Source: JAFGHJ01 sp964606065 | Lineage (GTDB): Bacteria > Hydrothermota > UBA3072 | Direction of reading: 5' to 3' | Length of the DNA stretch: 38,554 nucleotides | Assembly: GCA_964606065.1 (NCBI GenBank) | Contig: CAZSEX010000016.1 | Location: 1 to 38,554 of the forward strand | The notes under the pieces: generated by a model | Databases searched by the model: none | Told to the model about the DNA's origin: nothing | What the model saw: only the letters and a program-made list of their open reading frames with translations | Made by a program: the position numbers and the translations under genes | Shown: positions 24,626-33,103 of the stretch, one piece after another | Layout of the letters: each line of letters starts with the position of its first letter | Numbering within the stretch: the stretch's first letter is position 1

Positions 24626-24928
24626 ATGAAGGCTATCTGTCTTAAAATATGTAGAAAAATAACCGTTAAAGCTAAAGAATTGTTTTGTAGTATATCTTTT
24701 TTTGAGAAAGGATTGGCCACTCAGGTAATTGAAGTAGAGCTGATTCAGCTGGAAAACATATTCGCTCTTTTACTATTCGGATGTTTTGTGGGTTTGCCGG
24801 CTCCTCCTGTCCATTTAACTTTAGAATTGCTTCCAAAAATGGAAAAGGAATTAATAATAATGATGAATAGAGTTTTTGCTTCAAAAGACCCTTTAGGGGA
24901 ATTATTTTCTACTCTCGACATTACCTGA
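24626..24928 (+). CDS. Small protein coupled to an ArsA-like ATPase
   Basis: A 100-residue protein I cannot assign to a named family. It begins MKAICLKICRK, with a C-x3-C pair at residues 5 and 9 and another Cys at 21. There is a weakly hydrophobic stretch around 45-60 (IFALLLFGCFVGLPAPPVHL) and a helical end with MEKELIIMMNRVF and DPLGELFSTLDIT. The PAPP-containing turn and the acidic/hydrophobic C-terminus are its most distinctive features. Its TGA overlaps the ATG of the ATPase gene by one base (TGATG), so the two are translationally coupled and probably work together as a pair. No Shine-Dalgarno is visible before its ATG. The coding call rests on context and on protein-like composition. 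Confidence 0.65.
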   Translation: MKAICLKICRKITVKAKELFCSISFFEKGLATQVIEVELIQLENIFALLLFGCFVGLPAPPVHLTLELLPKMEKELIIMMNRVFASKDPLGELFSTLDIT

Positions 24929-25824
24929 TGATCCCTGAAATATATTTCTTTATGGGAAAAGGAGGTACAGGAAAATCGACATGTTCTGCCGTATTTTCTG
25001 TTCAGCAATCGAATAAAGGTAAAAGAGTTTTAATCAATTCCATTGATCCGGCGCATAATTTGTCTCAAATATTCGGTAGAACGTTGTTTCACAAGTGTAA
25101 CAGGGTAGAAAATAATCTCTACGCGAAGGAAACGGATTTAAATGTATGGAAAAAAAAGTATCTTACTTCAATCGAAGAAGAAATGAGATTAGCTTATAAG
25201 CATCAAACGGCTTTTAATCTTAATAAATATTTTAAAACCTTAAAATATTCACCCGGACTCGAAGAATACGCAATGATACTTGCGATAGAGGATAATTTGA
25301 AAAATAAAGAAAATGTGGAGATAGTAATTTTCGACACTCCTCCGACTGCTCTATTTTTGAATTTTATATCATTGCCATATTCTTCTTTGAAATGGCTGGA
25401 GCAGCTGTTTTCTCTAAGAACTCTTATACTAAAGAAAAGAGGAACTATCGATAGAATACGTAGAGGAAATAAACAAAAAGAAAAAGAAAGTGATATGGTT
25501 TCGGAAGGAATAACGAGTATGATTTCCAGATTTAAAGATCTGTCGGAAATTTTTAGATCGAAGAAAAGTCATTATACGATTGTAATGAATCCTGATTCTC
25601 TTTCCTTTTCAGAGTCGCAATCGATTGTTAATCATCTGGGAGATTTGGGTATAAATGTTGAATCAGTGATTTTGAATAAATATGACGGGCAGAGAATTTT
25701 TTTTGAATCGGTTGTTTCAACCTTCAGAGAAGCCAGGGTTGTAACTCTAAAAAAAGAAGAAGAAGAGATTGTGGGGTTGGAAAGACTGAAAGAGATTTCG
25801 GAACCGTGGCGAGCACCGAACTAA
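24928..25824 (+). CDS. ArsA/Get3-like P-loop ATPase
   Basis: A 298-residue SIMIBI-class ATPase. The deviant Walker A GKGGTGKST (10-18) has the signature Lys11. IDPAHNLSQIF (39-49) matches the switch I of ArsA and Get3 with its catalytic Asp. IVIFDTPPTALFLNFISLP (132-150) is the Walker B/switch II equivalent of DTAPTGHTLRLLSLP. Only one ATPase unit is present, so it should dimerise. The Cys triad for arsenite in true ArsA is not seen and no arsB/arsR adjoins, so arsenite export is unlikely; a chaperone or targeting role like Get3 is a possibility. It is coupled to the small upstream protein and convergent with the C25 protease across a shared hairpin. Confidence 0.85.
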   Translation: MIPEIYFFMGKGGTGKSTCSAVFSVQQSNKGKRVLINSIDPAHNLSQIFGRTLFHKCNRVENNLYAKETDLNVWKKKYLTSIEEEMRLAYKHQTAFNLNKYFKTLKYSPGLEEYAMILAIEDNLKNKENVEIVIFDTPPTALFLNFISLPYSSLKWLEQLFSLRTLILKKRGTIDRIRRGNKQKEKESDMVSEGITSMISRFKDLSEIFRSKKSHYTIVMNPDSLSFSESQSIVNHLGDLGINVESVILNKYDGQRIFFESVVSTFREARVVTLKKEEEEIVGLERLKEISEPWRAPN

Positions 25825-25854
25825 TATTTAACCCAGCGCGGTAAAACCGCTAAA

Positions 25855-25905
25855 ATTTACCGCAGAGCTCGCAAATTACATCTGTAGGAGGGATTTCCCA
25901 ATCCC
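25855..25905 (+). repeat. CGCAGAG remnant and half TGTAGGAG element
   Basis: An accgcagagctcgcaaa unit like that at 5636, followed by TGTAGGAG and the hairpin GGGAT-ttccca-ATCCC (25883-25905), the 5' half of the element at 5988-6040. Confidence 0.6.
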
Positions 25906-25966
25906 GAACCAAAAGCAGAGCAAAGAAGAGAAGCGCTTTCTTCGGTAAAATCTCTTATTTTTTTTA

Positions 25967-25998
25967 TTAAGAAAGCGGGGTAAACCCCGCTTTCTTAA
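25967..25998. terminator. Hairpin between convergent genes
   Basis: A perfect 15-bp stem (25967-25981 with 25984-25998, core AAAGCGGGG/CCCCGCTTT) lies between the ArsA-like and C25 protease genes. U-tracts are imperfect on both sides (T-rich on the + strand after the stem), but position and stem strength support a bidirectional terminator. Confidence 0.75.
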
Positions 25999-26022
25999 TT
26001 TCTTATTTATAGGCTTTTTGCT

Positions 26023-29000
26023 TTACCTTATGAAGATCATCTTCTTGGTTGCCATGAAATCGCCCGCCTGTATTCTGTAGAAATATACTGAGTTTGAGAG
26101 CTTTCTCCCGAATTTATTACTGCCGTCCCACTTTATTTCATGATAACCGGCTTCGACTTCTTTATCTATAAGAGTGTGTACAATTCTTCCTAAGCAATCG
26201 AAAACCTGTATACAGACTTTAGCTTTTTCAGGACATCCATACTTTATTACGGTTTGTCGGTTAAATGGATTGGGGTAGTTCTGTTTTACGAAGAAGACCT
26301 TCGGGATTTTTTCTTCGATTCCGCTGCTCGGGACATGCAGATGCGCGGGGACGACTAATTCCGGTTCATCGGGGTCGTTGCTGGCAATAGTGATAGCGGC
26401 ATAATAATCTCCAGCTTCTAAGTCGGTAGCATCGAAAGTTATTTCTACTGCTGTGCTGTCAGCTGCAGAAATTGTTCCCGAAACGGAATCTATTCCTATC
26501 CAGTCAGGAATGAGGCTAAACTCGATAGCATAATTATCCTTAACAGCCGCTGGACTTATAAATAGACTATCTACGCCTGCATTCCCCATTCCCATGGTTT
26601 CATCAGGGCTTTCAATACCGAACCCATTGGGGTCATCGTTAGGAGCTGTGAGGTATTGAAACTTAATCCTGTTGGAAGTTTCATAGAAGATGACCTCGAA
26701 TGTCTTATAATCTCCACTGGGGCAACAATCAGGTATGCTGTTGTATTCAATTACAAGATATCTGTTGGGAGCAGTTCCGAAGGTCTGGTATCTAATATAA
26801 GAAGCAGAAGGAGGATATAAATCCCTCGCAAAAGGCGCAATCGCTCCTTCATAACTATCCACATAAGGTACGTTACTTGGATACCAGTCATCGGAGCCGT
26901 TAAAACTCAACCAGCCGTTGGAACCCACGCCGATTGTGGTGAAATCCGTACCGTAATAATTAAAGGTAAAACCAAGAGGAATACCTGTTTCGAAGTCGTC
27001 GTCAGTTAAGGAAATTGAAGTACCTCCGCTAACGTCAATCCAATTAAAGGTTGGTCCATCTGGCTCGTCACTGTCTTCCCAGCGGTAACCGAATCCATCG
27101 GGCCCACCTTTGCCGATTTTCATCAAGGAATATTTGCGGGTGTCTTTTTCTCCTTTCTTAATTTCTACAAGTGGGATCTGTTTACTTTCTTTGTTGCAAC
27201 TCCTTTCTTGCATTGTTTTTGAAGATACGATTGGAGTGGGATTTTCAAGTATAGTTTCTCCCACGATTGATATGTCGAAAACAAGATCGGCGACACCCGT
27301 ATTGTAAATAGTCAAAGTGTGAATAGCTGTTTGACCTTGATCTAAGGTATCACTCAAGGAATCGGGAGAAACCGATATATCCGGCGGTTCTAAACACTCT
27401 CCGAGTAGAGAAACTGTTACCGTCGGTTCATCCATATCATTACTTGTGATAGTTAAAGTCCCTGTGATTGTACCTGTCGCGCTCGGCGTGAAGGTTACCA
27501 CTACTTCCTGGTTTTCTCCGGGATCCAAGTTAAAGTTAGTTATGTCTACCGTGTAATCGGGATTATCGGACGAAATATTACTCACCATAAGTGAATCGGT
27601 GCCTTCATTTGAAATAATCAATGTGTCGGTAGAGGAATAACCGGTAAAGACTATACCATAATCCAGCGTATCTTCCGAAACAGCGATGTCAGGAACACCG
27701 GTTACGTGTAAATGTGCGGGGACTATGATTTCCGGCTCATCCGGGTCATTGCTGGCAATGATTACATCTGCATAATAGTCACCGCCATTTAAGCCGGTTG
27801 CGTCAAAAGTGACTTCTATTTTTATAGAATCGTTTGGTGGGACCGTATCTATATCAGGTTCGTATGATAACCAGGCTATAGCTGGTCTACCCTCGACGAG
27901 ATAGACGTAATCGTTATCTTGACATAAACACCAGAGGTCACCGTTATTATCAATCTCCAGACCGGCACCCCAGTAGCCGTCTCCTTCTCCGGGTGCCTCA
28001 AATGACTGGATGATTTCTCCACTGGCAGGATCTACCTCATAAATCATATCTACGGAAGTATTGGTAGCTATCCAGAGTGTTCCAGATGGATGCCACGCTA
28101 AACCTGATACACCTTCGAACGGGATAGCTCTTATTATTTCACCGGGGTTAACCCAGGAGAGCCCCTTGATAAGATATATAGACGAGTAATTCCAGCCGCC
28201 AACCCAGAAGCAGTCGGTAGAAGGATCATAAGCCAGACCTCTTTGCGAAGATACGTCCCATATATTGTCCGGGTCGTGTATAGAATTTATAACACTCCCG
28301 GTGGCAGGATCCAACTGATAGATACCGTTATCACCACCAACATTCACCTGCCATAGATATGTTCCATCCCATGAAAAGTCACCGTTCCATGTTCCGGCCC
28401 ATGAGCAGGCGAAGTCAACCCCTGTAAGTTCTCCATCGACAGTAACCTGGTAATCCCGGATTACTGAAAGATCGGAAAGCCATACGTCTGAGCCATCGAA
28501 TCCTACACCCCATGGGTTTCCAATTGGTGCCGGCCACGAAGTAATAACCTCGCCAACATTTGTTGGTATCCCTTCATTTATTTTTCTATGCTCCTCGAAC
28601 AATCCCTCAGTAGTCTTTGCATTGAAATCATAGCCCGGTAACCTCTTCATTGGGGACATTGCATTCAAGGAATTCAATCTCGTATCATGCTTGCTCGGAT
28701 TTTTTATCGGTCGAATACTTGCAAAGTTCGTTGTTGAATGTTCTTCAGTGGTCTCAGACATTATTTCAAAAACCAGATTACTTCCTCCCGTGTTATAAAT
28801 TGTTAACCAATGGGTAGAAGTCTCACCCGTAAACAGACTGTCACTCAAAGAATCGGGAGAAACCGAAATATCCGGCGGTTCCAATCCTTCGCCTTCTAAA
28901 AAGACAGTCGAGTTCGGTTCGTCTAAATCATTGCTTACTATAGTCAGATTCCCGGTAGATGAACCCTCTGATGAGGGAGAAAATATGACAGACACCGCCT

Positions 29001-31626
29001 GATTTTCATCCGGAAGAATGTTAAAGTTAGAAATATCCACGGAGTAATCCATATTGCCGGACGTGATACTGCTGACTTTCAAAGTATCCGTTCCGTTATT
29101 ATTTACAAGCAGTTCCAATGTGTCGGGATAACCTATGTATACAGTATCAAAATTCAAAGTATCCGGGGTAAAAGATATATCCGGAGTAGATACAGACACA
29201 GAAAAATAGCTGATCCAGGTGCTATCGTTTTCGTCAGCTGCGATAAGCTCGAAATTAATGACATGATTTGCGGGGCACCCGGATGATACCTCAAAATCGA
29301 AGGCATCTAAGCTGTTCGCAAGCGAATCGGCTAATATATCTCCGAAATTTTCGGAAGAGTCTGTTACAGTAACGTAAGAATCTTCCGTACGGATAATTCC
29401 GGAGACGCCGGTTGCTTCACCGGACCCCACATTATGCACAGTTAAAGGTAATTCTATACTTTCACCGGGATCTACGTTTCCGTCTCCATTTCCTGAACTC
29501 TCTATTACTGTGTATCCCTCAAAAATAACCCATCCCCCTGAAGGAGAGATAACTTCGACACTGTCTTCAGAGGGAAAATAATTGTTTTTTGTAACCGTAC
29601 AATGCATTGTACCGAGAGAAGCGGGTGCAGGAGACAAATTCAGGGTAATATCCCCGAATGCATCTGTATATCCTCTTGCGTAAACTTCGCCTTCTTTGTA
29701 GAGGCAGACGAGAGCTCCCTCAACATCAGAACCTCCAGAGGAAACATTAACGGCAAAGGTATTTGTTCCAACAGGTATTGTAGGATCATGGTTAGCCGTG
29801 AGTTCTTGGGGGATGTCTGTCCAGAGCGGCATTTGAGGATCTCCAAATAGATTTAATTCATAAATACACCATGCCCAGACAGATAACCATGTAGCCTCAG
29901 AAACATATCCGTCTTTCGATAAAGCGTGGGCTACACCGAGATGGTCATGATAAGAATAATTTTCGCTGAATATTTCGTGGTAAAAACATGTATCGATATG
30001 CTCCGAGGGCCCCATCTCAGGTGGCATTCCCCAACCGTATCTTGAGTTCATGATTGAAAAACCCCCGCCTGTACTCGGAGTTAAATAATGTTCGGCAAAA
30101 CAATCTCCGTAAGGGACAAAGTCAAGCGCGCCCGTCAAACAGGCTATCGAATTGTGAACGCCTAATAAACTGTCATTGCCCAGAGCATCCAAATCGTCGG
30201 AATCAAAATAAGCGTCTTCATAATAGGTGTATACACCATATTGATTTCCGTGTCCCACAAGATGAGCAAAACCGAACCCTGCCTTAACGGAATCCACAAA
30301 AGCCGTGTGAGTTAAATTCCCATACCTTTCATACATCCTTGTGATTTGCCAGTCTCCTGGTACCATATCGGCAATCGCTTCCTGAGTGATCATCCCGTCA
30401 TAGTCTTCATCAGGCCATAGATAAGCCGCGGGGAGAAGTATCTTTTTTTGATAGCCGGATGGCGGCCTTTTTTCATAGGTTAGAATCTTTTTAACAAAAG
30501 TTTCTGTCTGAGAAACAGTACGAACGGGTGCTCTTCCCACAAACACATCCGAGTATAAATCCACATCGTCGGTCGATTCGCCATATACCCCGTCGCCATC
30601 GGCGTTCCAGTCACCGTCAAGATCTGAGAAATAAAGGTCTGATGGGATAGTGTCGTATTCGTCTCCATCGACAAGTTTATAGTAGACATTTCTGCGCGGG
30701 ACAATTTCCTGTCCCCATTCGTTGTCACACTGTCCTCCCAGAAGAACCCAGATTGTTCCCCAGGAAGAATTGGCGTCTATTATGAAATTCCTTATTCTTT
30801 CAGCGTTATCCGCCCCCATATAATTGTCGTAGATAGAATCCAGGGTGACTACTTTTGCGGGAACACCTTTCTTTGTTTTCCAATCGGCGAGTTCCTGAAA
30901 GGTGGAAGCAAGAGAATCTACTGTTATTATTACGTATTCAATTGTATCCGGTAGTAAATCCAGACTGTGGTTAAATCCAACCGGAGGTTCAAATATTCCT
31001 ATATCTTCGGGATTGAGAATTAAATTTTTAACTCCTTCTTTGAATATTTTGTTTTGTTTTTCCGTTTTCATTTTTAACAAATGAGCAGTTGTTTCATAGT
31101 TAACCCTGAGCCTTATCCTTGAATAAAAAACTAATTTCCTTTCGGCTGGTATATACTGCAGAGGGTAAATATGCAAATTGGCGAGTCTGTATCCGCCCAT
31201 TGAACCTGTGTGGGGGGAGTCGATGATTTTTTCAGGATAAGGAGCATCTTGTTCGTAAACTTCTTTTTTCGGTTCGACGAAAGGGAAAACCTTACCTTTT
31301 ATAAACGGTTGAGGATGTTGGGTGGGATAAATTTCATATTCACCGGGGATTACTTCCTTCTCGAAAGAAATGATTTCAACATTTGTTACTTCAGCATTTT
31401 GAGGAATTAAAACGGAAACAGCGGCTCTCGGAAGTGATGGCTCGCCCACCTCTGCAGTCGATTTGCAGCCTTTAAGCCTGACTAAATCGTATCCTTCGAT
31501 TTCAGAGAAAGAAAGATCGTTTACATTAAAATCGATTTCCTCTTCTAATATACCCGCGAACGCAATGAGATTAAACATGAAAAAAAACGTACAAAATACT
31601 TTAAAAAGAAAACCTTTAAAATACAT
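26023..31626 (-). CDS. Gingipain-like C25 cysteine protease, multidomain, secreted
   Basis: An 1867-residue exported protease. Signal peptide about 1-24; propeptide-like region to about 225; C25 catalytic domain about 230-605 with His459 (LVGHGN) and Cys496 (SIACLTG); an adjacent Ig-like module (to about 690). Then come repeated beta modules: a Hydin-like domain at 815-914 is repeated at 1312-1410, each followed by a PPDISVSPDSLSD domain. The first copy of that domain is split by a beta-propeller-like insert (about 1030-1250), the second by a nidogen-like insert (about 1510-1705). Each resumes with FDAT-L-GDYYA and ends SNDPDEPE...VPAHLHV. The C-terminus (about 1775-1867: QNYPNPFN, QVFDCLGR, YFYRIQAG) is a type IX/FlgD-like sorting module. 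Roles could be nutrient protein degradation or surface adhesion. The leader has AGGAGG and a consensus promoter. Confidence 0.9.
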   Translation of the reverse strand: MYFKGFLFKVFCTFFFMFNLIAFAGILEEEIDFNVNDLSFSEIEGYDLVRLKGCKSTAEVGEPSLPRAAVSVLIPQNAEVTNVEIISFEKEVIPGEYEIYPTQHPQPFIKGKVFPFVEPKKEVYEQDAPYPEKIIDSPHTGSMGGYRLANLHIYPLQYIPAERKLVFYSRIRLRVNYETTAHLLKMKTEKQNKIFKEGVKNLILNPEDIGIFEPPVGFNHSLDLLPDTIEYVIITVDSLASTFQELADWKTKKGVPAKVVTLDSIYDNYMGADNAERIRNFIIDANSSWGTIWVLLGGQCDNEWGQEIVPRRNVYYKLVDGDEYDTIPSDLYFSDLDGDWNADGDGVYGESTDDVDLYSDVFVGRAPVRTVSQTETFVKKILTYEKRPPSGYQKKILLPAAYLWPDEDYDGMITQEAIADMVPGDWQITRMYERYGNLTHTAFVDSVKAGFGFAHLVGHGNQYGVYTYYEDAYFDSDDLDALGNDSLLGVHNSIACLTGALDFVPYGDCFAEHYLTPSTGGGFSIMNSRYGWGMPPEMGPSEHIDTCFYHEIFSENYSYHDHLGVAHALSKDGYVSEATWLSVWAWCIYELNLFGDPQMPLWTDIPQELTANHDPTIPVGTNTFAVNVSSGGSDVEGALVCLYKEGEVYARGYTDAFGDITLNLSPAPASLGTMHCTVTKNNYFPSEDSVEVISPSGGWVIFEGYTVIESSGNGDGNVDPGESIELPLTVHNVGSGEATGVSGIIRTEDSYVTVTDSSENFGDILADSLANSLDAFDFEVSSGCPANHVINFELIAADENDSTWISYFSVSVSTPDISFTPDTLNFDTVYIGYPDTLELLVNNNGTDTLKVSSITSGNMDYSVDISNFNILPDENQAVSVIFSPSSEGSSTGNLTIVSNDLDEPNSTVFLEGEGLEPPDISVSPDSLSDSLFTGETSTHWLTIYNTGGSNLVFEIMSETTEEHSTTNFASIRPIKNPSKHDTRLNSLNAMSPMKRLPGYDFNAKTTEGLFEEHRKINEGIPTNVGEVITSWPAPIGNPWGVGFDGSDVWLSDLSVIRDYQVTVDGELTGVDFACSWAGTWNGDFSWDGTYLWQVNVGGDNGIYQLDPATGSVINSIHDPDNIWDVSSQRGLAYDPSTDCFWVGGWNYSSIYLIKGLSWVNPGEIIRAIPFEGVSGLAWHPSGTLWIATNTSVDMIYEVDPASGEIIQSFEAPGEGDGYWGAGLEIDNNGDLWCLCQDNDYVYLVEGRPAIAWLSYEPDIDTVPPNDSIKIEVTFDATGLNGGDYYADVIIASNDPDEPEIIVPAHLHVTGVPDIAVSEDTLDYGIVFTGYSSTDTLIISNEGTDSLMVSNISSDNPDYTVDITNFNLDPGENQEVVVTFTPSATGTITGTLTITSNDMDEPTVTVSLLGECLEPPDISVSPDSLSDTLDQGQTAIHTLTIYNTGVADLVFDISIVGETILENPTPIVSSKTMQERSCNKESKQIPLVEIKKGEKDTRKYSLMKIGKGGPDGFGYRWEDSDEPDGPTFNWIDVSGGTSISLTDDDFETGIPLGFTFNYYGTDFTTIGVGSNGWLSFNGSDDWYPSNVPYVDSYEGAIAPFARDLYPPSASYIRYQTFGTAPNRYLVIEYNSIPDCCPSGDYKTFEVIFYETSNRIKFQYLTAPNDDPNGFGIESPDETMGMGNAGVDSLFISPAAVKDNYAIEFSLIPDWIGIDSVSGTISAADSTAVEITFDATDLEAGDYYAAITIASNDPDEPELVVPAHLHVPSSGIEEKIPKVFFVKQNYPNPFNRQTVIKYGCPEKAKVCIQVFDCLGRIVHTLIDKEVEAGYHEIKWDGSNKFGRKLSNSVYFYRIQAGDFMATKKMIFIR

Positions 31627-31706
31627 TCCAACCTCCTCTTTAAATATTTTTTTAACGGTTTTTTTTCGCCTTTTCTTTCAAACATAGGTGTAAAATATAT
31701 AATATG

Positions 31707-31734
31707 ATTATACTGAAAGAAGAGAAAAAGTCAA
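31707..31734 (-). promoter_or_regulatory. Promoter of the C25 protease
   Basis: Minus strand: TTGACT (31729-31734), 16-nt spacer, perfect TATAAT (31707-31712). The -35 overlaps the stop codon of the upstream DUF123 gene. The leader is about 74 nt with an AGGAGG site. Confidence 0.85.
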
Positions 31735-32171
31735 GGATATTTAATTTTTGTGTTGATTTTTAAGTTTTCTGCTTTAAATGCTTCTGTAAGTTTATTTTTT
31801 AGCCTTTTGAAGTTTGATTCCTTAAACAAATGAGAGGGAGCCGGAGAGTCTGATGCGCCAAAACCTTCTACATAATCTAATTTTTTAGAGAGAAAAATTG
31901 CCAGGTCCTTTTCTTTGCCCGGATTTGAACATTCCGTGAAAAACCACCCCTTAAATCTACAATAAGGTATTATAAAATCGATATGCCAGTGTTTGTTTTT
32001 TACATTTCCTTTTTTTAAATTTTTTATATGTCTTTTTAAACGATGAATTCCGGACATGGCTGATCCAACATAGGCATAGTAGGCTTTTTCAAAAGTAATT
32101 TCCCCCATATTTCCTACCTTAATATTTTTTTCTTTTTCTATTTTCAATAACAGAACATAAATCCCTTTCAT
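31731..32171 (-). CDS. DUF123 / GIY-YIG nuclease-like protein
   Basis: A 146-residue protein of the DUF123 family, a GIY-YIG-related domain found mainly in archaea and thermophiles, sometimes fused to endonuclease III. Signature pieces are GIYVLLLKI, YYAYVGSAMSGIHRLKRHI (the GIY-YIG-like core with its Arg), KHWHIDFII, and the C-terminal GFGASDSPAPSHLF. In that last motif the usual Cys of GCSDC/CxSHLF are replaced by Ala, Ser and Pro. Biochemical function is uncertain; nucleic-acid cleavage is inferred from the fold. It stands alone, separated from ksgA by a 160-nt repeat-filled spacer. Confidence 0.8.
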   Translation of the reverse strand: MKGIYVLLLKIEKEKNIKVGNMGEITFEKAYYAYVGSAMSGIHRLKRHIKNLKKGNVKNKHWHIDFIIPYCRFKGWFFTECSNPGKEKDLAIFLSKKLDYVEGFGASDSPAPSHLFKESNFKRLKNKLTEAFKAENLKINTKIKYP

Positions 32172-32194
32172 TGTTTTACTGCTAACTTTCTTTA

Positions 32195-32326
32195 TTGAAC
32201 CACAAAGTTCACAAAGAACACAAAGTTTTTTTTAAATCATGTTGTCCTTCTTAAAGATTCTTAAAAACAAGATAAAAAAGTTGGGTTTGGTAGGGCTTTT
32301 GTGCACTCTGTGGTCTTTGTGGTTAA
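32195..32326 (+). repeat. CACAAAG repeat element with inverted ends
   Basis: Begins TTGAACCACAAAG (32195-32207) and ends CTTTGTGGTTAA (32315-32326), so its ends are inverted repeats. The left end nearly equals the reverse complement of 15185-15235. A TTGGGTTTGGTAGGGC stretch lies inside. It fills the DUF123-ksgA spacer. Confidence 0.7.
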
Positions 32327-32331
32327 TACTG

Positions 32332-33099
32332 TTAAACAAATACGCATTCCCTGAAGAGTTGTACGGCTTCATCTTTGGTGAGTGTTTCTGCCCTTCTGTT
32401 TAAATCTATTGAGACACCTTTTGAGTTATAATCCAGAAGGTTGTTTTTAAGTGTTTTTCTCTTGAAACGAAAAATGTCTTTCAGGAATTTCTCAAAAGCA
32501 TTGTCGACTTCGATTGTCGGATTACCTTTTAGTGTTCCCTTTATTACCGATGAAAACACTTCGGGTCTCGGAAAGAAAGCTTGGGGTTTGATTTCAAATT
32601 CACATTTGATATCATATAGAATATTAAATAGTATTGAAAGTGACGAGTATGCTTTATTTCCCGGTTCAGAAGTAAGTCTTTCAGCGACTTCCTTTTGAAG
32701 TATAAAAACCCATTTTTTTATTCTGTTCCTATTGTCCTTAATTTTTTTTAAAATCGGGATAGAGACGGAAAAAGGTAGAGCGCCTGCGACAACTTCCGGA
32801 AAAGAAGAATCCAGGTTTATTTTCAGAAAATCATCGCAAATAACTTTTACACCTGAATTTTTTAAATAACGGTAAAAATCGGGGTCTATTTCTACCGCAA
32901 TTACTTCAAAGCCTCTATTTTTCAGGTGTCTGGTTATAATACCCAGTCCCGGTCCTATTTCCAATATTTTTTTACCGTCTGCAGGGGATAAGAGAGTTGC
33001 GAACTTTTTTGCAATGTTTTCATCTAAAAGGAGATTCTGTCCCCGGGTTTTACTCAGATTTTTATCCCCTAAGATTTTTCTTATCTCTTTTACTTTCAT
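32332..33099 (-). CDS. ksgA: KsgA/RsmA-family rRNA adenine dimethylase, variant
   Basis: A 255-residue SAM-dependent methylase of the family that dimethylates two adjacent adenines near the 3' end of 16S rRNA. Family features: SKTRGQNLLLDENIAKKF, motif I LEIGPGLGIITRHL (46-59), VIAVEIDPDF with Asp72, CDDFL near 88-92, and FPRPEVFSSV near 176-185. Odd point: motif IV, normally NLPY, reads GALPF here (Ala107), so the usual Asn that positions the target amine is missing. Either activity is altered, or this is a diverged paralogue and another ksgA exists elsewhere. It begins four bases after the DUF4015 gene and should be co-transcribed with it. Confidence 0.85.
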   Translation of the reverse strand: MKVKEIRKILGDKNLSKTRGQNLLLDENIAKKFATLLSPADGKKILEIGPGLGIITRHLKNRGFEVIAVEIDPDFYRYLKNSGVKVICDDFLKINLDSSFPEVVAGALPFSVSIPILKKIKDNRNRIKKWVFILQKEVAERLTSEPGNKAYSSLSILFNILYDIKCEFEIKPQAFFPRPEVFSSVIKGTLKGNPTIEVDNAFEKFLKDIFRFKRKTLKNNLLDYNSKGVSIDLNRRAETLTKDEAVQLFRECVFV

Positions 33100-33103
33100 A
33101 TAG

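Noticed and set aside
24928..25824. Arsenite resistance ATPase
   Set aside because: A single ATPase unit without the arsenite-binding Cys set and without arsB, arsD or arsR nearby; only the family relation is supported.
26300..31600. Several long + strand and alternate-frame open frames inside the C25 protease gene
   Set aside because: They are shadows of a long conserved reading frame with recognisable domains.
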